From DASXMX01 sp036794395 (GTDB lineage: Bacteria > Planctomycetota > Phycisphaerae > Tepidisphaerales > Tepidisphaeraceae): DNA of 13,246 nucleotides. The stretch lies in assembly GCA_036794395.1 (NCBI GenBank), contig DAIRGS010000193.1, positions 1-13,246 on the forward strand, read 5' to 3'. Below are positions 7,833-13,246 of the stretch, in pieces. How positions within the stretch are numbered: the stretch's first letter is position 1; the number at the start of each line of letters is the position of its first letter. The notes under the pieces are model-generated. The model made no database searches and was not told the DNA's origin. It saw nothing but the letters and a program-made list of their open reading frames with translations. A program made the translations under genes and the position numbers.

Positions 7833-9815
7833 TCAGGGTTTTGGCGAGGCTTTGGGCGCTTCCGGGGCGGATTTAGCCGAGCCGCCTTTGTTCCAGAAGA
7901 TGAATGTTCCGCGATCGGTCGAGGTGACGATGTCGATCTTTCCGTCTTTCTTCAGATCAACCGCGAGAATGTCCGATCCCGCTCCCGAGCGGTTGTGGAT
8001 GAGCTCAGGAATAAACTCCGCGCCGCCCGGCGCTTTGGGATTCCGCACCGTACGATACCAGTACAAGACCGGCGGGCCATACGGGTCCGGATCGAAGAAG
8101 TCGTCAAGGTGTGAGAAATAGCGCTTGCCGACGATGAAATCCGGGATGCCATCGCCATCGACGTCGGCGAATGTGGAGCCGTGCTGCTCGGAGAATGTGA
8201 CATCACCGGCGTTCTTGGTGGAATAATCGTCAGCGATCATGTGGCGGACGAACGAGATCTTTCCTGCCGCGTCGCGCTTCTGTTCGAACCACGCCAGGCC
8301 GAACCCATGGGCATTGAGGCTGGTGACGACGTCATTCAGACCATCTCCATTGACGTCATACACCGCCATGACCGCGCCCCCCGCGCCGGCGGTTCTGTGG
8401 CCATACCGGCCAAAGGCTTCAGGGTGATACTTCCATGGACCGTGGTCCGGGCCGTCGGCAGGTTGCTCCCACCAGCCGTTGGCGTTGACCACATCCATCT
8501 TCCCGTCGCCATTGATATCACCCACGCCAATGCCGTGCGGCATCGACATCCCGCGTTCGGAAATCGAGTGGGGCACCCACGGCTTGGTCGGGTTGGCCAT
8601 GTCGGGCTTGGCATAGCGAAGCTCGCCATCGGCCCCGTAGATCAGGGCCGGCACGCCGCTGCCATCAATGTCGCGAAAGACGGTGATCTCGGTTTGAATG
8701 GAACTGATGACTTCGAATTTATCCCACCGCCGTGACTCCCCCTTGGGATTGATATAGATCGACGCCTTTGGTGGGCCGGTGAGAATATCAGGCCAGCCGT
8801 CACCGTTGAAATCGAAGGTGTACTGGCAATTAACGTCGGTGAATTCGCGTGAGGGGTTGAATGGAACGGCCGGATAGATTTCGCGGAAGTGAGTGAAATC
8901 GGGGCCGTAGTAGATGTATGGGCCGGCCACGATGTCGAGGTTGCCGTCGCGGTTAAAATCGGCGGCTGCGCAGCCCCAGGAATAGTACATGTCGTTGATG
9001 CGCTGGACGGTAAAGCGGTCGGATGTTTTCTCCGCGGGCATCGATCGATCAGCCAGATCTTTGTAGCCAAGATCCTTGAAATGTGCCTGTGCGCCGGGAC
9101 CGACAAACAACGCGATCGGTCCAAACTTGCCCGAGACTTCATCGGCCGCTCCACCGGCGGTCTCGCCGCCATCGTTCACGAACGAGCGGATGATATTCAG
9201 GTCGAGGAAAACCTCGATCTGATTCCATTCGCCCGGGCGGATTGCGGTAGAAGGCCTGACCAGAGGCGAGGGCGACGCTCCGCCCCGTGCTCCGCCTCGT
9301 CCCGCCCCGCCCCTTCCCCGTGCCGCGCCGTTGCCCCGACGGGCGGCGGCGTTCGACGTAGGAGGAGGTGCCAGTCTCACGATGCTGCCGGCGGCACGAA
9401 GCCGATCGCGCGAAAGCTCCTTGCCTTGTGAATCAAAGGTAACCTGGTAAGACGCAACGTCGGCGTCTTTGATCGAAACCATCACACCTTTCATGCCCTG
9501 TGCAGTGGTTTCGAGCCGGAAGACTAACCCGACCTCGCCACCCACGACTTTGAACATCGTGTGGATGCCAACATCCTGGTAACCGTGATCGAGGACGAGC
9601 AATCCCGATCCGGCTTTAGCCGAGCCGAGGAACTCCCCATCTTGAGCTGTCCATTGAGCCGTACCCAGCGGAGTCCAGCCTTTCAGGCTCGTGGTTTCGA
9701 CCTGGGTATCGGGGATGAAGGACCGTCCCACCGGCGCGGGATCCGCAGGCGCTGTCTGGCCGGGGCACACGGGTGTGAGACAAACCAGCACGGCGAGCAA
9801 CGGTAAGTTTTTCAT
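7833..9815 (-). CDS. Secreted DUF1080 (3-keto-disaccharide hydrolase-like) protein with seven FG-GAP/VCBS repeats
   Basis: A 660-residue exported protein; the signal peptide is about residues 1-20. Residues 33-255 look like the LamG-like DUF1080 jelly roll: WTPLGTAQW...DGEFLG near the start, then FRLE, VSIKD, PGEWNQIEVFL and FKDLGYKDL. A Gly/Arg/Ala-rich insertion interrupts this domain at about 150-187. Residues 270-640 hold seven Ca2+-loop repeats of the form D-x-N/D-x-D/S-G-x-x-D/A starting at 286, 335, 382, 433, 487, 551 and 620, enough for one seven-bladed integrin-like propeller. DUF1080 proteins bind or act on glycans and some process 3-keto-glycosides; FG-GAP propellers usually mediate binding. 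Its ATG overlaps the stop of the upstream regulator gene as ATGA, implying translational coupling, and I see no independent Shine-Dalgarno. Architecture is well supported; the reaction is an inference. Confidence 0.92.
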   Translation of the reverse strand: MKNLPLLAVLVCLTPVCPGQTAPADPAPVGRSFIPDTQVETTSLKGWTPLGTAQWTAQDGEFLGSAKAGSGLLVLDHGYQDVGIHTMFKVVGGEVGLVFRLETTAQGMKGVMVSIKDADVASYQVTFDSQGKELSRDRLRAAGSIVRLAPPPTSNAAARRGNGAARGRGGAGRGGARGGASPSPLVRPSTAIRPGEWNQIEVFLDLNIIRSFVNDGGETAGGAADEVSGKFGPIALFVGPGAQAHFKDLGYKDLADRSMPAEKTSDRFTVQRINDMYYSWGCAAADFNRDGNLDIVAGPYIYYGPDFTHFREIYPAVPFNPSREFTDVNCQYTFDFNGDGWPDILTGPPKASIYINPKGESRRWDKFEVISSIQTEITVFRDIDGSGVPALIYGADGELRYAKPDMANPTKPWVPHSISERGMSMPHGIGVGDINGDGKMDVVNANGWWEQPADGPDHGPWKYHPEAFGRYGHRTAGAGGAVMAVYDVNGDGLNDVVTSLNAHGFGLAWFEQKRDAAGKISFVRHMIADDYSTKNAGDVTFSEQHGSTFADVDGDGIPDFIVGKRYFSHLDDFFDPDPYGPPVLYWYRTVRNPKAPGGAEFIPELIHNRSGAGSDILAVDLKKDGKIDIVTSTDRGTFIFWNKGGSAKSAPEAPKASPKP

Positions 9816-10798
9816 TTGGAAACGAGTTGGCGTGTGGGTTTTCCAGTGCGGGATGCTACTCCGCGCTTCCTCCGCTGGGCCGATGCGCCTTTCCGCTGTG
9901 GGCGCACTGACTCATCGACTCGGCTAATATCCGCCGGGGCTTCTAAGACTTCTAGTGCATGAACGGCAGATTTTGTGCTTGAACCGGCAGCGGCCGTTTG
10001 CTCCCCGTAGTGGGCACGGTATTCGCGCGGTGTCCGTCCGAATTGCCGCCGGAACTCGCGCGTGAAGTGACTCTGATCGGCAAACCCGCAATTCAATGCC
10101 ACCTCCGACAACGGCTGCTCCGTGTAGACAAGGCTGTGGCTTGCAATGCGAACTCGGAGTTTACGCAGGTATTTCTGTGGAGAAAGATGGAAGCTGCGCA
10201 GGAATTTGCGCTCGAACGCGCGGATCGACATATGGGCGATCCGGGCGAGTTCGTCATTCGTGATGGGGGAGTGGAAGTGGTCGCGCATGTGCGCCAGCAC
10301 CGGACCGAATTCATTGCCGGGCACCACTTCCGAATCGGCTTCCTTCAGTAGGCGGGCAATCCCGGCTGTGCCGATGACCGTTCCCCGGTCGTCAAACAAC
10401 GGGATCTTGTTGGTCATGTGCCAGCAGGTGGTGCCGTCGGGCTGGCGGAAAGGCTCGATGCGATTGATGATCCGATTGCCGGCCAAAACGTGGTCGTCAT
10501 CCAACTGATACTGGTCGGCCAGAACGGCCGGGCAGAAGTCGTGATCCGTTTTGCCGAGCACTTCCCGGTAACCATCGGTTAGCTCGGCTCCCGCCTGGTG
10601 CCCCGCACGCATCATGACAATCGCGCGGTTCACCCACAGAAACCGGCCCTCATGGTCTTTCGCCCACGCCAGAACATCTTCAACGTAGTTGAACAGATCG
10701 GCCATCTGGAGCAATTGGGGGTAGCTGGTCATGGCGTGTGTTTGATGGCCCAGGGGGCGAAACCGCTCCTTTGCTTGTGAATCGGGATATCCCTGCAT
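9812..10798 (-). CDS. PAS-domain AraC-family transcriptional regulator
   Basis: A 328-residue cytoplasmic DNA-binding regulator. Residues about 33-152 form a PAS fold (AWAKDHEGRFLWVN, VLGKTDHDF, DDDHVLAG, then the strand-turn-strand IPLFDDRGTVIG), a likely ligand or redox sensor. Residues about 175-263 hold the two helix-turn-helix units of the AraC family: ITNDELARIAHMS followed by AFERKFLR, then PLSEVALNCGFADQSHF and the closing GRTPREYR. An unusual Arg/Lys-rich tail of about 65 residues (264-328) follows and looks disordered. Its TGA overlaps the ATG of the DUF1080/FG-GAP gene, so it is the first gene of the cluster and probably controls it. Neither the ATG at 10798 nor the alternative at 10732 has a clear Shine-Dalgarno; the first gives the longer N-terminus, but the shorter start would still keep the whole PAS domain. 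Confidence 0.92.
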   Translation of the reverse strand: MQGYPDSQAKERFRPLGHQTHAMTSYPQLLQMADLFNYVEDVLAWAKDHEGRFLWVNRAIVMMRAGHQAGAELTDGYREVLGKTDHDFCPAVLADQYQLDDDHVLAGNRIINRIEPFRQPDGTTCWHMTNKIPLFDDRGTVIGTAGIARLLKEADSEVVPGNEFGPVLAHMRDHFHSPITNDELARIAHMSIRAFERKFLRSFHLSPQKYLRKLRVRIASHSLVYTEQPLSEVALNCGFADQSHFTREFRRQFGRTPREYRAHYGEQTAAAGSSTKSAVHALEVLEAPADISRVDESVRPQRKGASAQRRKRGVASRTGKPTRQLVSK

Positions 10799-10870
10799 CT
10801 ATTGATATCGCGATTGGGTGCGGGCGCTGTAAGAAATCGTTCCCACCTTCCAACCTGGATGATTCATGGC

Positions 10871-11017
10871 TCACCACGGAGACACGGAGGCCACGGAGAA
10901 ATGCACGGAAAATCCCTCCATAAGCTGCACAATCCGCGCGCCAGATCATAAGGGTAAAGCAGGTGCAATTACTTTCGCGACCTCGTATTCTCCGTGTCCT
11001 CCGTGCCTCCGTGGTGA
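10871..11017. mobile_element. 147-bp MITE-like element with 30-bp terminal inverted repeats
   Basis: The left arm (10871-10900) and the reverse complement of the right arm (10988-11017) agree at 28 of 30 positions. Each arm is itself built from three copies of a CACGGAGnn unit. The 87-bp interior has no recognisable gene, and no target-site duplication is visible. CACGGAG-type repeats of this sort are, from memory, scattered in many environmental bacterial genomes, sometimes on both sides of small genes. The transcript would form a long hairpin. Calling it mobile is an inference from the inverted arms; a structural repeat is the alternative. Confidence 0.6.
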
Positions 11018-11044
11018 ATAATCCGGGCCGAATGGGGCAATCCC

Positions 11045-11073
11045 TTGACGATCCGCGACGGCCATTTAACAAT
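11045..11073 (+). promoter_or_regulatory. Candidate sigma70-type promoter of nuoC
   Basis: TTGACG (11045-11050) is a good -35 match. TAACAA (11067-11072, spacing 16) or AACAAT (11068-11073, spacing 17) could be the -10. Transcription would start near 11079, leaving a leader of about 18 nt that contains AAAGGA (11088-11093) before the nuoC ATG. It lies just outside the right arm of the inverted-repeat element. Confidence 0.4.
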
Positions 11074-11096
11074 CCGTCTTCGAAGCGAAAGGATCC

Positions 11097-11675
11097 ATGC
11101 ATCATTCGATCGTTCATCCGGCCCTTCAGCCGCTCAAAGCGATGTTCCCTGACACCAAGTTCCTCGTGCGCGAGTTCCGCGAAATGATCACGGTTGTGGT
11201 CCCCCGTGAGCGAATTGCCGAAGTCTGCACCTTCCTGCGCGATGATCCGTCGCTTCAACACAACATGCTGGCCGAGCTAAACGGGATCGATTATCTGGGC
11301 TATCCCGGGGCCGAGCATCGATTTGCAGTGAATTATGGACTGACATCCATACCCAACAACAAGCGGCTCTGGCTGAAGGTGTTCCTTGATCCTGAACGCG
11401 ATACTGCGCCAGGTAACGACGTCCGGGATGAAGACACGCTCACCAAGGGCGATCCAGGCCTGAAGGTGCCTAGCGTAACCGCAGTCTGGCCCGGCGCTGA
11501 ATGGCTCGAGCGAGAGGTCTACGACATGTTTGGCGTCATCTTCGTGGGTCACCCCGACCTTCGCCGGATTCTGACGTGGAACGGGTTTGGCAGCTATCCG
11601 CTCCGAAAGGACTACCCCCTTCGCGGCATCGGCGAACGGGAGAAATACAAAATCGTCACCCGCCAGGGCGCCTAG
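11097..11675 (+). CDS. nuoC: NADH-quinone oxidoreductase subunit C (complex I 30 kDa subunit)
   Basis: A 192-residue cytoplasmic subunit of the hydrophilic arm of complex I, which carries electrons from NADH towards quinone. Residues 138-160 match the 30 kDa subunit signature: EREVYDMFG, then GHPDLRRIL; the C-terminal GSYPLRKDYPLRG (165-177) is also typical. The segment at about 98-125 (DPERDTAPGNDV and on) is longer than in the shortest homologues but sits at a variable loop before VPSVT. The ATG is preceded by AAAGGA only 3 nt away, a short spacing; the next Met (residue 15) would remove part of the first helix, so I keep the first. No nuoA, nuoB or nuoD gene is adjacent: the upstream gene is divergent and the downstream gene convergent, so nuoC stands alone here. 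It is complete, not a fragment. Confidence 0.93.
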   Translation: MHHSIVHPALQPLKAMFPDTKFLVREFREMITVVVPRERIAEVCTFLRDDPSLQHNMLAELNGIDYLGYPGAEHRFAVNYGLTSIPNNKRLWLKVFLDPERDTAPGNDVRDEDTLTKGDPGLKVPSVTAVWPGAEWLEREVYDMFGVIFVGHPDLRRILTWNGFGSYPLRKDYPLRGIGEREKYKIVTRQGA

Positions 11676-11681
11676 CGGGCA

Positions 11682-12941
11682 TTACGACGCCACCTGACCG
11701 TCTACACTCAGCAGCTTCAGGCTGTCCTTGTCTTTAATGTAGATGCGATTGCCAACCACCACTGGGTGGGCGAACGTTCCGCCCTCGGCCACCTTGTAGT
11801 TCGTCACTTCCTCCAACTGCTTGTCGGCTGGCTTGAGGATCGCCAGTTGGCCGTCCTGGGTTAACGCCATCAGAACAGCCCCGGCATCGACGATCGCGCC
11901 AAATTGGCCATGGCGGCCAGTATCGTTCCAAAGCAGTTTCCCGGTCTGGGCATCCATCGTGAAAAAGTTCTGCTTTGACGACAGCCCATAGAGCTTGCCG
12001 TCCTTTAAGACTGGCGTGTTGAATTGCGTTCCAGTGTCAGCGTTATTCCACAGTTCTTTGGCGGCCAAGGCGTCGCCATCCTTCTCGATCTTGAAAGCGG
12101 TGGTGCCGTGGCCCGTGCAAATGATGGTTGAACCATCCACGATTGGCGTCGCGGCGTTGTAAGCCATCATGCCCCTGCCTGCGAACGGCGCTTGCCAGAG
12201 GAGCTTACCCGTTGAGGCATCCACGCCAACCAGCGACTTCTCACCTTCTTCGACGATCGCCTGTTTCCCGTCGATCGACATCAGCACCGGCGATGCGTAC
12301 GCCGGTCCTTCTCCCGCCCACTCCCACTTTTTGTCACCGGTATTGAGGTCGAATGCGATCAGAGCGCCGTTGCCCTGCCCACCGACGTGGGCTAAGCACA
12401 TGCCATTCATAATGATGGGCGAGGTTGCGACGAAGAACTGCGGGGCGGTCTTCTTGAAGTCCTTGTCGAACTGTTTACGCCAGACGACTTTGCCCGACGC
12501 GGCGTCCAGGCACGACAGAATTCCGCTGAACCCGAGTGTGACCACCTTTCCCTCGGCCACAGCGGGGGAACTGCGGGGGCCTTGCCCGTGGCGAGACGGA
12601 GCGCCGCTAATTGTCGTGTGCGGTGCGTATTTGTCTTCCCAGACGCTTTTGCCGGTCTGTGCATCAAGGCACAGGGTGACTTCGTCGTTTTCCTGCATCG
12701 CGAACACGTACACTTTGTCGCCGACCACCGCCGGCGTCGCATCACCTAAACCCACCGTTACGCTCCACTTCTGGTTTAGCGACTTGGGCCACGCCGCAGG
12801 CGGGGTAAAGCCGGTCACCTTCCCATCGCGATTGGGTCCACGCCATTGCGGCCAGTCTTGGGCCGAACACAGGCTCGTACTGAGAACCAGAGTCAATCCG
12901 CCTACGAACATTGCGACGCGGGTGGCGAAGAGGGGCTTCAT
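11682..12941 (-). CDS. Secreted PQQ-like (BamB-type) beta-propeller repeat protein
   Basis: A 419-residue exported protein with a clear signal peptide (KPLFATR, a hydrophobic core at 9-23, cleavage near SAQ at 26-28). It begins with DWPQWRGPNRDG (29-40), a mark of a planctomycete/verrucomicrobial family of PQQ-propeller proteins. Repeats of the D-A-x-T-G-K-x-x-W type end near 101, 154, 206, 249 and 338. There is no heme motif and no HHDLWDYD segment like that of the quinoprotein at 5421-7799, so it is more likely a binding or scaffold protein resembling BamB than a dehydrogenase. I chose the ATG at 12939-12941 because AGGAG (12949-12953) lies 7 nt upstream and the signal peptide starts there; an in-frame TTG at 12992 would bury the signal. 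It converges on nuoC with a 6-bp gap and appears to be a single-gene unit. Confidence 0.9.
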   Translation of the reverse strand: MKPLFATRVAMFVGGLTLVLSTSLCSAQDWPQWRGPNRDGKVTGFTPPAAWPKSLNQKWSVTVGLGDATPAVVGDKVYVFAMQENDEVTLCLDAQTGKSVWEDKYAPHTTISGAPSRHGQGPRSSPAVAEGKVVTLGFSGILSCLDAASGKVVWRKQFDKDFKKTAPQFFVATSPIIMNGMCLAHVGGQGNGALIAFDLNTGDKKWEWAGEGPAYASPVLMSIDGKQAIVEEGEKSLVGVDASTGKLLWQAPFAGRGMMAYNAATPIVDGSTIICTGHGTTAFKIEKDGDALAAKELWNNADTGTQFNTPVLKDGKLYGLSSKQNFFTMDAQTGKLLWNDTGRHGQFGAIVDAGAVLMALTQDGQLAILKPADKQLEEVTNYKVAEGGTFAHPVVVGNRIYIKDKDSLKLLSVDGQVAS

Positions 12942-13130
12942 ATGGGCACTCCTGACAGAGAAAGGGTGCGGATAAACGGTATTCCCTCGCAATTTACCGC
13001 AAACGCCGCAAATCTACACGGCATTTTTTGCACGGGAATAAATTTTCCCTGCTGGGAATTGATCACAGTAGCGTAACCATGACCGGCAGCGCATCCGGAT
13101 TTGAAATGACCGCGGGGGCTAATAACACCG

Positions 13131-13203
13131 ACTGAGGAAAGGAAATCCTGTCCACTTTCCTCGAGGGCACGAGTCTGGAAAGCAGGCTCGGCGCCCTTTT
13201 TTT
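13131..13203 (+). ncRNA. Candidate small RNA or attenuated leader
   Basis: An 8-bp stem GAGGAAAG (13134-13141) with CTTTCCTC (13155-13162) is followed directly by the terminator hairpin at 13165-13196 and seven T residues. A possible promoter upstream is TTGAAA (13101-13106) with TAACAC (13123-13128), 16 bp apart, which would start the RNA near 13135. The resulting RNA of about 70 nt would consist of two adjacent hairpins. No known RNA family is recognised. It could equally be the leader of a plus-strand gene beyond the window, or the 3' end of a transcript from the divergent region. Confidence 0.3.
13165..13203 (+). terminator. Rho-independent terminator
   Basis: GGGC (13165-13168) pairs with GCCC (13193-13196) and CGAG (13170-13173) with CTCG (13187-13190), separated by a small internal bulge and closing a 13-nt loop. 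Seven T residues follow immediately (13197-13203). This is the clearest intrinsic terminator in the window. No plus-strand protein gene precedes it, so it must end a non-coding or regulatory RNA. Confidence 0.65.
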
Positions 13204-13246
13204 CTAGGTCGGCAAACCTCACTTGAGAAACTCGCTTGTTCGCAGA

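Larger units (their letters stand above)
76..10798 (-). other. Probable six-gene operon for extracytoplasmic sugar processing
   Basis: Six consecutive minus-strand genes have gaps of -4, 33, 50, 151 and 83 nt in transcription order, and no intrinsic terminator is evident between them. The first gene is a PAS-AraC regulator translationally coupled to the second; the other five all encode proteins with N-terminal export signals. A single unit is plausible, but the 151-nt gap with REP-like palindromes (4337-4452) may reduce or interrupt read-through to the last two genes. Confidence 0.6.
10799..11096. other. Divergent intergenic region between the AraC-type regulator and nuoC
   Basis: These 298 bp separate the minus-strand regulator from plus-strand nuoC. 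The middle is a 147-bp inverted-repeat element (10871-11017). On the regulator side only about 70 bp remain: a weak minus-strand promoter candidate is TTGGAA (10848-10853) and TACAGC (10826-10831) with 16 bp between, and a perfect 8-bp palindrome ATCGCGAT (10807-10814) lies just before the start codon and could be an operator. On the nuoC side is a better promoter candidate, listed separately. I see no small gene here. Confidence 0.5.
12942..13246. other. 305-bp non-coding region upstream of the PQQ-propeller gene
   Basis: No convincing protein gene is visible. The region holds the ribosome-binding site of the minus-strand propeller gene (AGGAG at 12949-12953) and three GGGAA/TTCCC blocks (13034-13038, 13045-13049, 13054-13058) that could form two mutually exclusive hairpins. 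It also holds a plus-strand pair of hairpins ending in a T-run (13134-13203), described separately. The last 43 bp after the T-run show nothing recognisable and may lead to a gene beyond the window. Confidence 0.55.

Noticed and set aside
10680..11261. 193-codon minus-strand open frame running across the divergent intergenic region
   Set aside because: It reads through both arms of the CACGGAG inverted repeat (giving TTEARRTRR-type strings) and overlaps nuoC antisense and the regulator start; this is a repeat-translation artefact.
12939..12992. TTG start for the PQQ-propeller protein at 12992
   Set aside because: It would place 17 residues before the signal peptide; the ATG at 12941 has AGGAG at good spacing.
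13134..13162. Resemblance of GAGGAAAG to the start of RNase P RNA
   Set aside because: The conserved bases that should follow (TCCGGGCT) are absent and the RNA would be far too short.
12938..13222. 94-codon minus-strand open frame upstream of the PQQ-propeller gene
   Set aside because: It has no recognisable motif, runs through the terminator hairpin and the ribosome-binding site of the next gene, and overlaps that gene's start.
1..13246. CRISPR arrays, tRNA or rRNA genes, transposase or integrase genes
   Set aside because: I looked for regularly spaced direct repeats, cloverleaf sequences and rRNA landmarks and saw none; no reading frame resembles a recombinase.

Overview
The window is GC-rich and carries gene families that are abundant in soil and aquatic Planctomycetota, Verrucomicrobiota and Acidobacteriota: a DUF1080/FG-GAP fusion protein, quinoproteins with an internal heme domain, TIM-barrel 'sugar phosphate isomerases' with signal peptides, a GH71/99-like enzyme, and an N-terminal DWPQWRGP motif in a PQQ-propeller protein. 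Three kinds of dispersed non-coding repeat common in such genomes are also present. A planctomycete, perhaps of the Phycisphaerae/Tepidisphaerales type, is my best guess; this is inferred from family content only.

Positions 76-10798 hold six genes on the minus strand that read as one locus. In transcription order they are: a PAS-AraC regulator (9812-10798); a secreted DUF1080 plus seven-repeat FG-GAP protein (7833-9815), whose ATG overlaps the regulator stop as ATGA; a periplasmic PQQ dehydrogenase with an inserted cytochrome c domain (5421-7799); a secreted TIM-barrel isomerase-like protein (4474-5370); a secreted GH71/99-like glycoside hydrolase (2991-4322); and a 943-residue secreted protein with three alpha/beta-hydrolase modules, the last without its serine (76-2907). 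Gaps are short (-4, 33, 50, 151 and 83 nt). The 151-nt gap holds an inverted pair of REP-like palindromes.

All five structural genes have export signals, so this looks like a regulated extracytoplasmic sugar-processing system: glycan cleavage (GH71/99), ester removal (hydrolases), sugar oxidation with electrons passed to heme (quinoprotein), and handling of oxidised or keto sugars (DUF1080 and TIM barrel). That assembled pathway is an inference and is the main item worth testing.

Positions 10799-11096 form a divergent intergenic region with a 147-bp element bounded by 30-bp inverted repeats, followed by a plausible promoter for nuoC (11097-11675, plus strand), a complex I subunit gene with no other nuo gene beside it. 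Convergent to it, 6 bp away, is a secreted PQQ-like beta-propeller protein (11682-12941, minus). The last 305 bp have no convincing protein gene but contain a clear plus-strand intrinsic terminator preceded by a second hairpin, suggesting a small RNA or the attenuated leader of a gene beyond the window.
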